From an uncultured bacterium (GTDB taxonomy: Bacteria > Planctomycetota > Phycisphaerae > Sedimentisphaerales > Anaerobacaceae), in contig CAJVYK010000002.1 in NCBI GenBank assembly GCA_913009865.1, positions 1 to 35,230 on the forward strand: a stretch of DNA of 35,230 bases, written 5' to 3'. Position 1 is the stretch's first letter. Each line of letters opens with the position of its first letter. The notes below the pieces were generated by a model that was not told the origin of the DNA, made no database searches, and worked only from the letters and a program-made list of their open reading frames with translations. Below, one piece after another: positions 1-8,415 of the stretch. Both the position numbers and the translations under genes were made by a program.

Positions 1-1
1 G

Positions 2-202
2 GCCGGCGCAATGTACGTTAAACACCAGACTTTTGCTATTGCCTATTATGGCGCTTCGATCCTGCTGGTCCTTGCCGCAATAATGGTATTTTTCCTTAAA
101 CCGCCCCATCACATAGAAGAGGTAGAGATTGAGTCTGCCACAGAGATTGAGTCTGCCACAGAGACCGAATCCGAACAACTTGAAATGGTAGCTTCTAAGT
201 AA
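2..202 (+). CDS. C-terminal end of a membrane protein, probably an MFS-type transporter (5' end outside window)
   Basis: The reading frame is open to the window edge (it continues upstream of the ATG at 11), so this is probably the 3' end of a longer gene rather than a 63-residue protein. It shows one hydrophobic helix (FAIAYYGASILLVLAAIMVF) followed by a short basic/proline patch (LKPPHH) and an acidic tail, as at the end of the last helix of a 12-TM major facilitator protein, with the tail in the cytoplasm. The tail holds two copies of EIESAT, encoded by an 18-bp tandem duplication at about 126-162. The MFS assignment rests on this single helix; any polytopic membrane protein is possible. 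Confidence 0.45.
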   Translation, partial: AGAMYVKHQTFAIAYYGASILLVLAAIMVFFLKPPHHIEEVEIESATEIESATETESEQLEMVASK

Positions 203-229
203 GTGATAAATTTTTGTGATAATACCACT

Positions 230-262
230 GGCCCGGGCGATAAATATTCTCGGGCCGGTTCT
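230..262 (+). terminator. Probable intrinsic terminator after the membrane protein gene
   Basis: GGCCCGGG at 230-237 can pair with CTCGGGCC at 249-256 across an AT-rich loop, followed by GGTTCTTTAT. It lies 28 bases after the stop codon. The T tract is weak, so this is moderate evidence. The rest of the gap to 430 shows no clear gene or site. Confidence 0.4.
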
Positions 263-430
263 TTATCTGTAGGTTAAAGCAATTTAATTTTTCGTGTTCG
301 CTTTATGCATGTTGCAGCTTCGGCTGGCGGCATCAGATTTGCTCGCAATATTTCAATATCGCTGTGCAATCTTCTTTGCCAGCCTCGTCCTCACGACGGC
401 CTAAATGCGAACAGAAAATATTAAAGTGCT

Positions 431-1513
431 CTAAAGACTATGAATGCCAAAAATATTTTTTTTGACCGCTTCTATTGTGGCCTCTATCGCAGCTGTTACT
501 GTGTCACGCTGTTGGCTGCTTACGACAAGAGCTTTATCTCTTAGCTGGTTTTTTCTGTTGGCATCTGAACCGGCGAGAGTGCTCCATGCAAGCGCCCATG
601 CCTTTATGGTATTATCGATATTATATCCTCCGCCGCCGGTTGCAAGGATGGGTTTATCAAAACTTAACAGATGTTCGATGATGTCAGCGTAGGTATTATT
701 AGTTAAACGCAGATGCGCAAGAGGGTCGCCCGCAAGCCCGTCAGCCCCTAATTCGAAAACAATTACGTCGGGATTGTAAGCTGCAAGCAACGGCAGGGCT
801 ATAGTTTCAAATGCCTTTATGTACGCCTGGTCATAAGTTCCAATCGGCAGTGGGACATTCACACAGTGGCCTTTTCCTTCTCCGGCGCCGATTTCATCCT
901 CGAATCCCGTTCCCGGAAATAATGTCCTGCCATTTTGATGAAACGATATGGTCATTACATCGTTACGGTCGTAAAATGCGTTTGCAACGCCGTCTCCGTG
1001 ATGGACGTCCACATCGAGGTATAAAACTCTTTTTCCTGCTTCAGCTAATATCATACAGGCCAGGGCCACATCATTGATATAACAGAAGCCGGCGGCCAGT
1101 TCCGGCCCTGCATGATGAAATCCTCCTGACGGATTGAACGCAACGTCAGCGGCGCCTGAGAGAATCAGCTTTGCAGCGGTAAGTGTAGCTCCGCAGGCCA
1201 GAACCGGATAGTCATACATATCTTTGAAAATCGGACAATCCGGCGTACCGATTCCCATATTGAGTGCCTCAGCGTTCCAGCGTCCTTTGGCAGCGGTTTT
1301 CAGGGCGTGCAGGTAGCGGGCTGAGTGGAATTTCTTTAGAACAACTCTCTGGGCCGGTGTTGGCGCTGTTTCGCTTCTGTTACCGCCGGAGAGCAGACCC
1401 ATAGAATCTAAAATCTTCCGGGTCTTACCGGCTCGGCTTGTATTAAAGGGGCAGTCCGAAGGGTAAGAATACTTTTCCAACTCCGGCGAATATATAAAAA
1501 CAGCTTTTCTCAT
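431..1513 (-). CDS. Histone deacetylase superfamily / AcuC-like protein deacetylase
   Basis: Zn-dependent deacetylase of the class I/II HDAC (arginase-like) fold, predicted cytoplasmic, removing acetyl groups from lysines or small amines. Numbering from the ATG at 1513 (360 aa), the active site is intact: GFHHAG with tandem His 133-134, LDVDVHHGDG with Zn ligands Asp169 and His171, GADG with Zn ligand Asp258, and the GGGGYN loop with the catalytic-type Tyr near 306. An in-frame GTG at 1522 overlaps the previous stop codon by one base; I prefer ATG 1513 because family members start near MRKAVFIYSP and AGGAA lies upstream. It is the last gene of the acetyl-CoA cluster. By analogy with acuC beside acetyl-CoA synthetase, it may deacetylate a CoA ligase, which is inference. 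Confidence 0.9.
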   Translation of the reverse strand: MRKAVFIYSPELEKYSYPSDCPFNTSRAGKTRKILDSMGLLSGGNRSETAPTPAQRVVLKKFHSARYLHALKTAAKGRWNAEALNMGIGTPDCPIFKDMYDYPVLACGATLTAAKLILSGAADVAFNPSGGFHHAGPELAAGFCYINDVALACMILAEAGKRVLYLDVDVHHGDGVANAFYDRNDVMTISFHQNGRTLFPGTGFEDEIGAGEGKGHCVNVPLPIGTYDQAYIKAFETIALPLLAAYNPDVIVFELGADGLAGDPLAHLRLTNNTYADIIEHLLSFDKPILATGGGGYNIDNTIKAWALAWSTLAGSDANRKNQLRDKALVVSSQQRDTVTAAIEATIEAVKKNIFGIHSL

Positions 1514-1521
1514 CGCAAACA

Positions 1522-3399
1522 CTATTCCTGCTTTTCTTGCCTCGTCAAATCGTATGTTATGCTATAGACTTCGCCGTCAAATTCAATGTTTACCTTGTAG
1601 CCGGAGTTATGAAAGATAGCTAACATTGGCTTATTGGCCGGCAATACTTTTGCATAGAAACGCTTCACGCCGCGCTGTTTAGCAATTTGGGTAATATAAT
1701 CCAGCAGAAAGGTTCCCATTCCCTTTTGCTGCCACTCATCGTGCACAACAAAAGCTACCTCAGCGGCACCTGTCTTTGGGTCGAGGAAGTATTGTGCAAG
1801 GGCAACTATTTGCTCATCAGAAGGGCCTGGAACTATGCCAACGATAGCAAGGTCTTGATAGTAATCAATATTAGTCACTCGCTGAATATCTTTATGTGAA
1901 AATGTCATCTTATCGGTAAAGTACCGGGTTCTGACGGAAGCTTCGCTCAGCGAATACAGCATAAGCACCAGTGCCGGCTCATCGGTAGGCTTAACAGGCC
2001 TGAAGAATATTTCCGTGCCGTCACGCAATGTGTCATAGCGTTCCATTTCCTCAGGATAGGTAACCTTATCCCATGCCAGCTCTATCTGGTCCTCATAAAC
2101 ATACTTTTGGGCTTTTGCAGCTTGAATGAGTTCATTCCTGAATTTCGGATGTGCGATATTAATCAGGGCCATGACCCTTTCTCTAATGCTTTTTCCGTGC
2201 AGATATGCAATCCCGTATTCGGTAACTATATAGTGGACGTCTCCCCGGGTTGTAACCACTCCTGCGCCTTCGGTCAGGTGTGGTACAATCCTGCTGACCT
2301 CACCATTCTTTGCGGTCGATGGCATCGTGATAATAGCTTTGCCTGCTCTGCTTCCGGTGGCGCCGCGAATGAAATCCACCTGTCCGCCGATACCGCTGTA
2401 GAACCGATATCCTAATGAGTCTGCGCAGACCTGGCCTGTTAAATCGACCTCCAGCCCGAGGTTAATTGCTACCATTTTATCGTGTTGGCTGATGATATAG
2501 GGGTCGTTGACATACTCGGTGGGATAAAATTCGAAGAACGGATTGTTGTTAATATAGTCATAGAGGCGTCTCGAACCCATGCAGAAACTTGCTACGATTT
2601 TGCCACGATTGACGGACTTTTTTGCACACGTGATAGCACCGCACTCGATTAGGTCGATGATCCAGTCACTGAACATCTCGGTATGAATACCGAGGTCTTT
2701 TTTGTCTTTTAGAAACTCCGCCAGGGCCTGAGGGATTTCTCCTATGCCGCACTCAATAGTGCTGCCGTCCTCGACGAGCCGGGCAATATTCTGCCCGATA
2801 CAGCGTAATGTTTCGTCTGGTTCGGATACTGGAACTTGCGCTATATCCTCATCGAAAGGAACCAACGTATCAATGGTGCTGACGTGAACAAAGCTATCCC
2901 CGAATGTTCGGGGCATACAGCCATTAACTTGCGCTATAACATACCTTGCATTAGCGATTGCGGATTTAACTATATCCACCGAGACGCCAAGACTGCACAG
3001 CCCGTTCATATCGGGCGGCGTTACGCTGACCAGGGCAACATCGATTGGAATTCTTCCGCTCTCGAATTCACCTGGTATCTCTGACAGGAATATTGGCGTG
3101 TAATCTCCAAACCCTTTTTCGACGGCTTCTCGGACGTTGTCACCGATGAAGAAGCTGTTCATTTTGAACTTTTCACGGAACTTCTCGTCGACATACCGAG
3201 CATCTCCTATCGTCAACAGATGGATGATATGAGCGTCGCTAATTCCGGCGGAACGCTCGACCAGCGTGTTGACAAGATGTTGGGGTTGGGCGCATCCTGT
3301 CCCTATAAATATGCTGTTGCCGGACTTAATTAACTTCATCGCTGTCGTAGCGTTGCTTATTTTGTCCTTGTGCTTTTCTTTCCAGTCAAATTCCTGCAT
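1522..3399 (-). CDS. Acetyl-CoA hydrolase/CoA-transferase fused to a GNAT acetyltransferase domain
   Basis: 625 aa, two enzymes in one chain. Residues 1 to about 440 match the acetyl-CoA hydrolase/4-hydroxybutyrate CoA-transferase family: a GTGCAQP loop near 33, the GIGEIPQAL segment near 218, and HTEMFSDW with Glu241 as the likely CoA-thioester-forming glutamate, then GGQVDFIRGA and EYGIAYL. Residues about 460-620 are a GNAT domain (FFRPVKPTDE start, acetyl-CoA loop QQKGMG near 559, NKPMLAIFHNSGY near 590). The ATG at 3399 has AAAGGA six bases upstream. It sits 69 bases after the CoA ligase gene and touches the deacetylase gene, so the three are probably co-transcribed. The GNAT half may acetylate a partner such as the ligase; the substrate is unknown. 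Both halves look complete. Confidence 0.88.
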   Translation of the reverse strand: MQEFDWKEKHKDKISNATTAMKLIKSGNSIFIGTGCAQPQHLVNTLVERSAGISDAHIIHLLTIGDARYVDEKFREKFKMNSFFIGDNVREAVEKGFGDYTPIFLSEIPGEFESGRIPIDVALVSVTPPDMNGLCSLGVSVDIVKSAIANARYVIAQVNGCMPRTFGDSFVHVSTIDTLVPFDEDIAQVPVSEPDETLRCIGQNIARLVEDGSTIECGIGEIPQALAEFLKDKKDLGIHTEMFSDWIIDLIECGAITCAKKSVNRGKIVASFCMGSRRLYDYINNNPFFEFYPTEYVNDPYIISQHDKMVAINLGLEVDLTGQVCADSLGYRFYSGIGGQVDFIRGATGSRAGKAIITMPSTAKNGEVSRIVPHLTEGAGVVTTRGDVHYIVTEYGIAYLHGKSIRERVMALINIAHPKFRNELIQAAKAQKYVYEDQIELAWDKVTYPEEMERYDTLRDGTEIFFRPVKPTDEPALVLMLYSLSEASVRTRYFTDKMTFSHKDIQRVTNIDYYQDLAIVGIVPGPSDEQIVALAQYFLDPKTGAAEVAFVVHDEWQQKGMGTFLLDYITQIAKQRGVKRFYAKVLPANKPMLAIFHNSGYKVNIEFDGEVYSITYDLTRQEKQE

Positions 3400-3468
3400 A
3401 CCATTCCTTTGTGTTAACTTAAACTGACCGATTTGTCTCTAAAAACAGTGTAAATCCGTGTCTGAAAA

Positions 3469-5571
3469 TCAGACTTGTTCCACGCTTATCCTGGCATCGA
3501 CCGCGATTGGTGTGCTGCCTTCAGGGCCGACCATGTACGGATTTATATCCAATTCCTTAATCTGAGGAAATTCTGTAACCAATTGTGAGAGCCTTTGCAG
3601 TCCTTCAGCTATTGCCTCTATGTCCACTCCTTCTTCGCCGCGTACGCCCTTTAATATTTTATACGTCTTCGTATTCACGAGCATTTGTTTTGCTTCGGCT
3701 GCTGTCAGCGGTGCCAGGTGGAAGGATACATCTTTAAGTACCTCCACCATTATCCCTCCCATTCCAAACATCATCAAAGGGCCGAAATGCGGGTCGCGAT
3801 TCATTCCGAGGATAACCTCTTTTCCACTCTTACACATTTCCTGGACAAGAACGCCGAGAATGTTAGCGTTTGGAAGCTTTTTTGGGATTCGATACATCAT
3901 CAGGTCGAAAGCATCCATTATTTCCTGGGTGCTGTTGAGGCCGACCTTAACTCCGCCTACGTCTGACTTATGCAGGATATCCGGCGACCAGATTTTCAAT
4001 ACGACCGGATATCCGAGCTGTTGTGCTATATTGGCCGCTTGTTCGGCTGTGGCTGCGATAGAGCCTCTTGGTGTTACGAAGCCGTATGCTTCGAGTATCT
4101 CCTTTGATTCTGTCTCGCCGATTTCCCGAATCCCCTGTCGCAGATGCCTGTCGACTATTGTTTCGACCTTCCTGCGGTTAACAGGAAACAATTTTACGAC
4201 TCGTTTTGGTCTGGAACGCCATCTGACATAATCAACCATAACTTTGACTGTGGTAACGGCGTTTTCCGGCGAATCATACTGTGGGATTTTGCCCTCTCGT
4301 AAGATTTTTATTGCATCGGCAACTTTGGCGGCACCGAGGAAGCAGGCAAGAATCGGCTTTTCCGGTTTTTGACGAGCTATCTTGACGACTGCCTCAGCGG
4401 TGGCTGCGGATTCGGTCATTGCCTGAGGTGTCAGGAGCATCAGAGCTGTATTAACGTTAGGGTCATCGAGAACAACATTGAGTGCAAATTCGTAACGGTC
4501 AGCTAACGCATCACCTAAAATATCGACAGGGTTATACAAATTCGCAGCGGGCGGTAAGGCCTCGGCCAATTTGCTTATAGTCTTATCGGTCAGTTTTGCA
4601 AAATCGAGTCCCTGTCGTTCGATGGCGTCGGCGGTCATAATTCCCGGTCCGCCGGCATTGGTAATAACAGCAACGCATGGGCCTTTGGGCAGCGGCTGAT
4701 TGGCAAAAGCCTGGGAGAAATCGAACTGATATTTAATGGAATCACAGCGGATGATTCCTGCTCGTTCGAATGCGGCTTCGTACGCAGTTTCGCCGCCGGC
4801 AAGACTGCCGGTATGAGAGGATGCTGCTTTTGCGCCCGCTGTTGTTCCTCCGGATTTCATCAGTAATATCGGTTTATAATTAGAAATTTTTTCCGCTTCT
4901 CTTACAAAAGCATCACCGTCGCTGATACTTTCAAGATAGCCGGCAATAACCCTGGTGTCCGGGTCGGAACCGAGAGCCTTTATAATATCCAGTTCATTTA
5001 CATCAGCTTTGTTGCCAATGCTCACAAGTTTGCTAAAACCAATGCTGTTGGCGTTAGCCATATCAAGAATAGCAGCCAGTAGTGCTCCCGATTGGGAAAG
5101 ATATCCTGTTGCACCTATTGCCGGCAGGTCTCCACCGAAACTGGCATTTAGCCTGTTTGCCGGCACTATCACTCCCAGGCAGTTAGGTCCGATGACTCTG
5201 ATGCCGGATTGCCTGGCAATTTGAATGACCTGTTTTTCGAGTTCTCTGCCCTCTTTTCCGACTTCTTTAAAGCCGGCGGTTATAATAATGGCCGACTTTG
5301 TCCTGACCTTTGCGCATTGCCGCATTACCGTTGGGACAATTTTAGCCGGCACAATAACAATAACGAGGTCGCAGGGTTCTCCGATAGATTCGAGGTCAGG
5401 ATAGCATTTCAGCCCTTCTATAGTTTGGGCTTTGGGATTGACCGGAAATATCTTACCCTTATACCCCGCTGCGAGCATATTTGTCAGGATTTCGTAGCCG
5501 ACCTTGCCCTTCTGGCGAGAGGCACCTACGATTGCAACAGACTGTGGATTAAAGAAGTTCTCAAGTCCCAT
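3469..5571 (-). CDS. Acetate-CoA ligase (ADP-forming), fused alpha-beta subunits
   Basis: 700 aa, cytoplasmic. Interconverts acyl-CoA + ADP + Pi with acid + CoA + ATP, in fermenters usually making ATP from acetyl-CoA. Domain order: CoA-binding Rossmann domain (SVAIVGASRQKGKVG near 11), succinyl-CoA-ligase-like domains with IGPNCLG near 127 and the phosphohistidine loop SSHTGSLAGG with His253, then a C-terminal ATP-grasp domain from about 485 (GYPVVLKIWSPDILHKSDVGG, VQEM, GMGG, ELDINPYMV). Unlike Pat-type relatives, it has no GNAT domain of its own; instead the next gene carries one. First gene of the cluster, starting at ATG 5571 with AAGGA 13 bases upstream, and divergent from the phosphoesterase gene. 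Whether acetate is the preferred acid cannot be read from sequence. Confidence 0.9.
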   Translation of the reverse strand: MGLENFFNPQSVAIVGASRQKGKVGYEILTNMLAAGYKGKIFPVNPKAQTIEGLKCYPDLESIGEPCDLVIVIVPAKIVPTVMRQCAKVRTKSAIIITAGFKEVGKEGRELEKQVIQIARQSGIRVIGPNCLGVIVPANRLNASFGGDLPAIGATGYLSQSGALLAAILDMANANSIGFSKLVSIGNKADVNELDIIKALGSDPDTRVIAGYLESISDGDAFVREAEKISNYKPILLMKSGGTTAGAKAASSHTGSLAGGETAYEAAFERAGIIRCDSIKYQFDFSQAFANQPLPKGPCVAVITNAGGPGIMTADAIERQGLDFAKLTDKTISKLAEALPPAANLYNPVDILGDALADRYEFALNVVLDDPNVNTALMLLTPQAMTESAATAEAVVKIARQKPEKPILACFLGAAKVADAIKILREGKIPQYDSPENAVTTVKVMVDYVRWRSRPKRVVKLFPVNRRKVETIVDRHLRQGIREIGETESKEILEAYGFVTPRGSIAATAEQAANIAQQLGYPVVLKIWSPDILHKSDVGGVKVGLNSTQEIMDAFDLMMYRIPKKLPNANILGVLVQEMCKSGKEVILGMNRDPHFGPLMMFGMGGIMVEVLKDVSFHLAPLTAAEAKQMLVNTKTYKILKGVRGEEGVDIEAIAEGLQRLSQLVTEFPQIKELDINPYMVGPEGSTPIAVDARISVEQV

Positions 5572-5674
5572 AGTAGTTAACCGGTCCTTTCTAAACCAAT
5601 GCTCCGCTCCACGTAAACGGACATTTTATTCTATGCTGTGTGTAATTGCAAAGTTTTATGATATTATTTGGAAA

Positions 5675-6034
5675 ATGAAAAAAACTAAAAAATTCGTCTT
5701 ACAAAAACATACAAGCCCCGGCGATGCGCACTGGGATTTGATGTTAGAGGCCGGGGGTGTTTTAGAGACGTATCGGCTTGAGTTGCCGCCGGCAAAATTA
5801 TCACAGCAGACAACCACCGCAGTCAAAATTTTCGACCATCCGCTAAAGTTTTTGTCCTACGAAGGAAGCGTAAATAAAGGTAAAGGCAGCGTGAAAATAG
5901 CTGATGCTGGTACATATCAACTGCTAAGCGACTCCGAAGACCGCAGGGAACTTCAACTAAAGGGCGAGATTCTAAAAGGCAAATTCACTCTCACTCATAT
6001 CGAGGACGACAGGTGGGAATTTACTATTTTCTAA
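5675..6034 (+). CDS. Stand-alone LigD-type 3'-phosphoesterase domain protein
   Basis: 119 aa. Resembles the phosphoesterase (PE) domain of bacterial NHEJ ligase D, which trims 3'-phosphates and 3'-ribonucleotides at DNA ends. Visible motifs are FVLQKHTSPGDAHWDLMLE near residues 7-25, with the His/Asp metal-binding pattern, and FDHPLKFLSYEG near 51-62, with the second conserved His. The frame is open further upstream, but conservation begins at the ATG at 5675 and the preceding residues look like untranslated leader. No ligase or polymerase domain follows and no Ku gene is in the window. Its 3' end overlaps the convergent CDF gene by 11 bases. The fold call is confident; a role in end repair is by family only. 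Confidence 0.8.
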   Translation: MKKTKKFVLQKHTSPGDAHWDLMLEAGGVLETYRLELPPAKLSQQTTTAVKIFDHPLKFLSYEGSVNKGKGSVKIADAGTYQLLSDSEDRRELQLKGEILKGKFTLTHIEDDRWEFTIF

Positions 6035-6920
6035 GTTCAGGCGTATCCGGCTCAATATGCACGGTTATATTAACCGGACGGGCAATCTGGGAATGCAGGG
6101 CGTTTTCCAGGCTTTCAGCTATTTCATGGGCGGCGGCTATGTTCAGGTTTGGGTCAACAAGGATGTGCAGGTCAAGGAAGACTTCTCTGCCGACCGTGCG
6201 TGTTCGCAGTTTGTGCCATCGGCGTATCGAACAGTTATCGTTGATTATATGTTTTATGTGTTCGATTGTACCCTGGTCGATGGCGCTTTCGGTCAATTCG
6301 CTAAGACAATCGCTGATTATTCGAACAGCGACCAGGATTATCATCAGGCCAACCACGATAGCGGCTATTCCGTCGCCATAGACAAAGCCGAATTTCAGCG
6401 ATATGAAACCTATTAAGACGACTACCGAACTCAGGGCGTCGCTCCGTTGGTGCCATGCATTGGCGTAAAGAGCGGTGCTATGGGATTTAATGGCAACTCT
6501 TTTAGTTACCCTGCAAAGCAGTTCTTTAACAATGATGGAGATTATCGCAACTATCGGTACTGCTATGTGGAGGCTGCTGAGATTACCTTTGGTTATGTTG
6601 GTAGCGGCGTAGTAAACAAAAGCTGCGCCGATGAAGAGCAAAAGCAGGGCAATAAGGGCTGCCGAGAAGGTTTCGGCTCGGCCATGGCCGTAAGGGTGGT
6701 CTTGGTCGGGTTCTTTTGAACTGAGGTGGAGGCCCAGAAGAACAGCCAGGTCGGTGGTCATATCGGAAAGTGAGTGCATCCCGTCGGCAATCAGGGCTAC
6801 CGAGCCGTACAAGAAACCGACCGAGAGCTTGAAGATAAAAAGAACGGCGTTTGTGACGATAGCAAGATTTGTGACAGATTTTATCTGCTTGCCGGCAATT
6901 TTTTGTTTCGTGTCGTCCAT
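6024..6920 (-). CDS. Cation diffusion facilitator (CDF) family metal transporter
   Basis: 298 aa inner-membrane metal/proton antiporter, probably exporting Zn2+, Fe2+, Mn2+ or similar. Six-helix N-terminal domain with the two CDF metal-site motifs HSLSD (near 49-53, in ADGMHSLSD) and HQRSD (near 157-161), plus the family loop DHPYGHGRAE near 74. The cytoplasmic C-terminal domain, about 205-295, has the usual alpha-beta ferredoxin-like pattern (LDLHILVDPNLN, AHEIAESLE, VNITVHIEPD). The ATG at 6920 is 51 bases after the GlmM-like stop, so it may be the last gene of the serA-glmM unit. Just upstream, a C-run/G-run inverted repeat (about 6935-6957) could form a hairpin in the leader. Metal specificity cannot be read. 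Confidence 0.88.
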   Translation of the reverse strand: MDDTKQKIAGKQIKSVTNLAIVTNAVLFIFKLSVGFLYGSVALIADGMHSLSDMTTDLAVLLGLHLSSKEPDQDHPYGHGRAETFSAALIALLLLFIGAAFVYYAATNITKGNLSSLHIAVPIVAIISIIVKELLCRVTKRVAIKSHSTALYANAWHQRSDALSSVVVLIGFISLKFGFVYGDGIAAIVVGLMIILVAVRIISDCLSELTESAIDQGTIEHIKHIINDNCSIRRWHKLRTRTVGREVFLDLHILVDPNLNIAAAHEIAESLENALHSQIARPVNITVHIEPDTPELRK

Positions 6921-6971
6921 CTCAATATTATATAGCCCCCACCCCTGTAGCGGGGGGATTGTTTGTCTTTT

Positions 6972-8375
6972 TTACCCACCCCTGCGGTGTAATATTTCTT
7001 TGCGAATGTTCGAAACCGCATCGATGTATTTTTGCCCGATTGCCTTATTTCTTGCTTCGACTATAATTCTCATTACCGGCTCGGTATTACTGGTTCTCAA
7101 GTGTATCCAGCCGTCGTCGAAATCGAATCGGCAGCCGTCGGTGGTATCCAGCTTTGCATTGGTAAAAAGTTTTTTTGCCGAGTTCAGGATTTGCTGTGCT
7201 TGTGTTTGTTCTACGGCGAATTTGTCCTTGCTCATATAATAGCCGCCGATTTCACTGACCAGCTGGCTTATTGTTTTTTTGGTTTCAGCCATTAACTGCA
7301 GAACAAGTCCGATACCGACAAGACTGTCGCGGACCGGCCCGACTCTCAAGTCAATCACTCCACCGTTACCTTCTCCTCCGATGATACAGTTATGTTCGAG
7401 CATTGCCGCTGCGACATTTGCCTCTCCCACAGCGCTGCGGTAAACCTGCCCGCCGTATCTTTCGGCGATGTCATCGAGCATTCTCGATGTCGAAAGATTT
7501 GTTGCCGCACTGCCGTTTTTTTTGCTGAAGATGTATTTTGCTGCCAGGGCAAGCGTATATTCTTCACCGATATAGGTTCCGTTTTCGTCAACGATTGCCA
7601 GTCTGTCGGCATCGGGGTCCTGAGCGAACCCAATGTCGGCTTGTTTCGTTTTTACCGCTTCACAAAGGCCGGTTAAGTTTTCAGCGGCTGGTTCAGGCCC
7701 GTGAGCGAACAGGCCGGTGGGCTCATCATTTATTGCGGAAACTGCGCATTTCAGTTCAGCGAGCATTTTTTTCGTAACCCGCCCGCCTGCTCCATTGACA
7801 CTGTCCAGGACGACCTTGAATTTTTTTACTGCTATTGTTTCTCTGTCAACGATTGCCAGAACCTTAGCGATGTGGGTGGTATCGGTTTGGTTTTCGGTGG
7901 TTTTCTTGCCGCAGTTAGCCGAATCGACAAAGGTAAAATTTTTATTACAAAAATATTTCTTGATTTGTTCAGATGCCTCTGTCGGCGGAGCGATACCATT
8001 ATCGAGTAATAGTTTTATACCGTTGTATTGAATCGGATTATGGGATGCGGTAATAATAACTCCGCCTGCACAGCCGAGTTCTCTTACCATAATCCCGACG
8101 CCGGGCGTGGTTACTATTCCCAAATCTGTCACGTCAATTCCGACGCCGCACAATCCTGCTGTTACCGCTGATTTCAGCATCTGGCCGCTGGGCCGGGAAT
8201 CGGCGCCGATACACACAGACAATCGTGCCTCGTGTCTCGTGCTCTGTACCCCGAAGTGCCTGTTTCTTAGAAATGCACCGAAGGCGCTTCCGTACTCGGC
8301 GGCGATGGATGCGGTAAGGTTTTCTCCGACGATACCTCTCAATCCACTGATACTTATTATTAATTGCTCAGCCAT
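6972..8375 (-). CDS. glmM: Phosphoglucosamine mutase / phosphomannomutase family protein (GlmM-like)
   Basis: 467 aa alpha-D-phosphohexomutase. All four family signatures are present: the phosphoserine loop TASHNP with Ser111, the metal loop DPDADRLAIV near 255, the sugar loop GGEGNGG near 335, and the phosphate-binding RTSNTEPVMRI near 430. The most likely role is glucosamine-6-P to glucosamine-1-P for peptidoglycan/UDP-GlcNAc synthesis; phosphomannomutase or phosphoglucomutase activity cannot be excluded. The catalytic Ser lies about nine residues later than in E. coli GlmM (Ser102), and the extra residues correspond to STRHEARL near 45-52, encoded by a copy of an intergenic repeat (8223-8244). 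No Shine-Dalgarno is visible before ATG 8375; a repeat abuts the start. Confidence 0.85.
   Translation of the reverse strand: MAEQLIISISGLRGIVGENLTASIAAEYGSAFGAFLRNRHFGVQSTRHEARLSVCIGADSRPSGQMLKSAVTAGLCGVGIDVTDLGIVTTPGVGIMVRELGCAGGVIITASHNPIQYNGIKLLLDNGIAPPTEASEQIKKYFCNKNFTFVDSANCGKKTTENQTDTTHIAKVLAIVDRETIAVKKFKVVLDSVNGAGGRVTKKMLAELKCAVSAINDEPTGLFAHGPEPAAENLTGLCEAVKTKQADIGFAQDPDADRLAIVDENGTYIGEEYTLALAAKYIFSKKNGSAATNLSTSRMLDDIAERYGGQVYRSAVGEANVAAAMLEHNCIIGGEGNGGVIDLRVGPVRDSLVGIGLVLQLMAETKKTISQLVSEIGGYYMSKDKFAVEQTQAQQILNSAKKLFTNAKLDTTDGCRFDFDDGWIHLRTSNTEPVMRIIVEARNKAIGQKYIDAVSNIRKEILHRRGG
8223..8244 (-). repeat. Word-like repeat inside the glmM-like coding sequence
   Basis: On the minus strand this stretch reads as back-to-back CACGAG/ACACGAGGCACGA words, the same style as the intergenic TACGAGATACG repeats in this window, but lies in frame within the GlmM-like gene between the first helix region and the GADSRPSG strand. 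It encodes STRHEARL. Confidence 0.6.
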
Positions 8376-8386
8376 ACCAAATGTTG

Positions 8387-8415
8387 TATTGCGTATATCG
8401 TATTGCGTATTGCGT
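8387..8415. repeat. 29-bp TATTGCGTATATCGTATTGCG repeat, copy 1
   Basis: An identical 29-bp copy is at 27445-27473, and a shorter inverted relative is at 13825-13848. It consists of the word TATTGCGT repeated around TATATCG. Here it fills the gap between the S23 remnant and the GlmM-like start codon. Confidence 0.8.

Noticed and set aside
3620..4231. 203-aa plus-strand ORF opposite the CoA ligase gene
   Set aside because: It lies wholly antisense to a clear ATP-grasp domain and shows no domain of its own; it is a shadow of the real gene.
5504..5674. Upstream part of the phosphoesterase ORF
   Set aside because: It overlaps the start of the divergent CoA ligase gene and encodes no conserved residues; homology begins at 5675.
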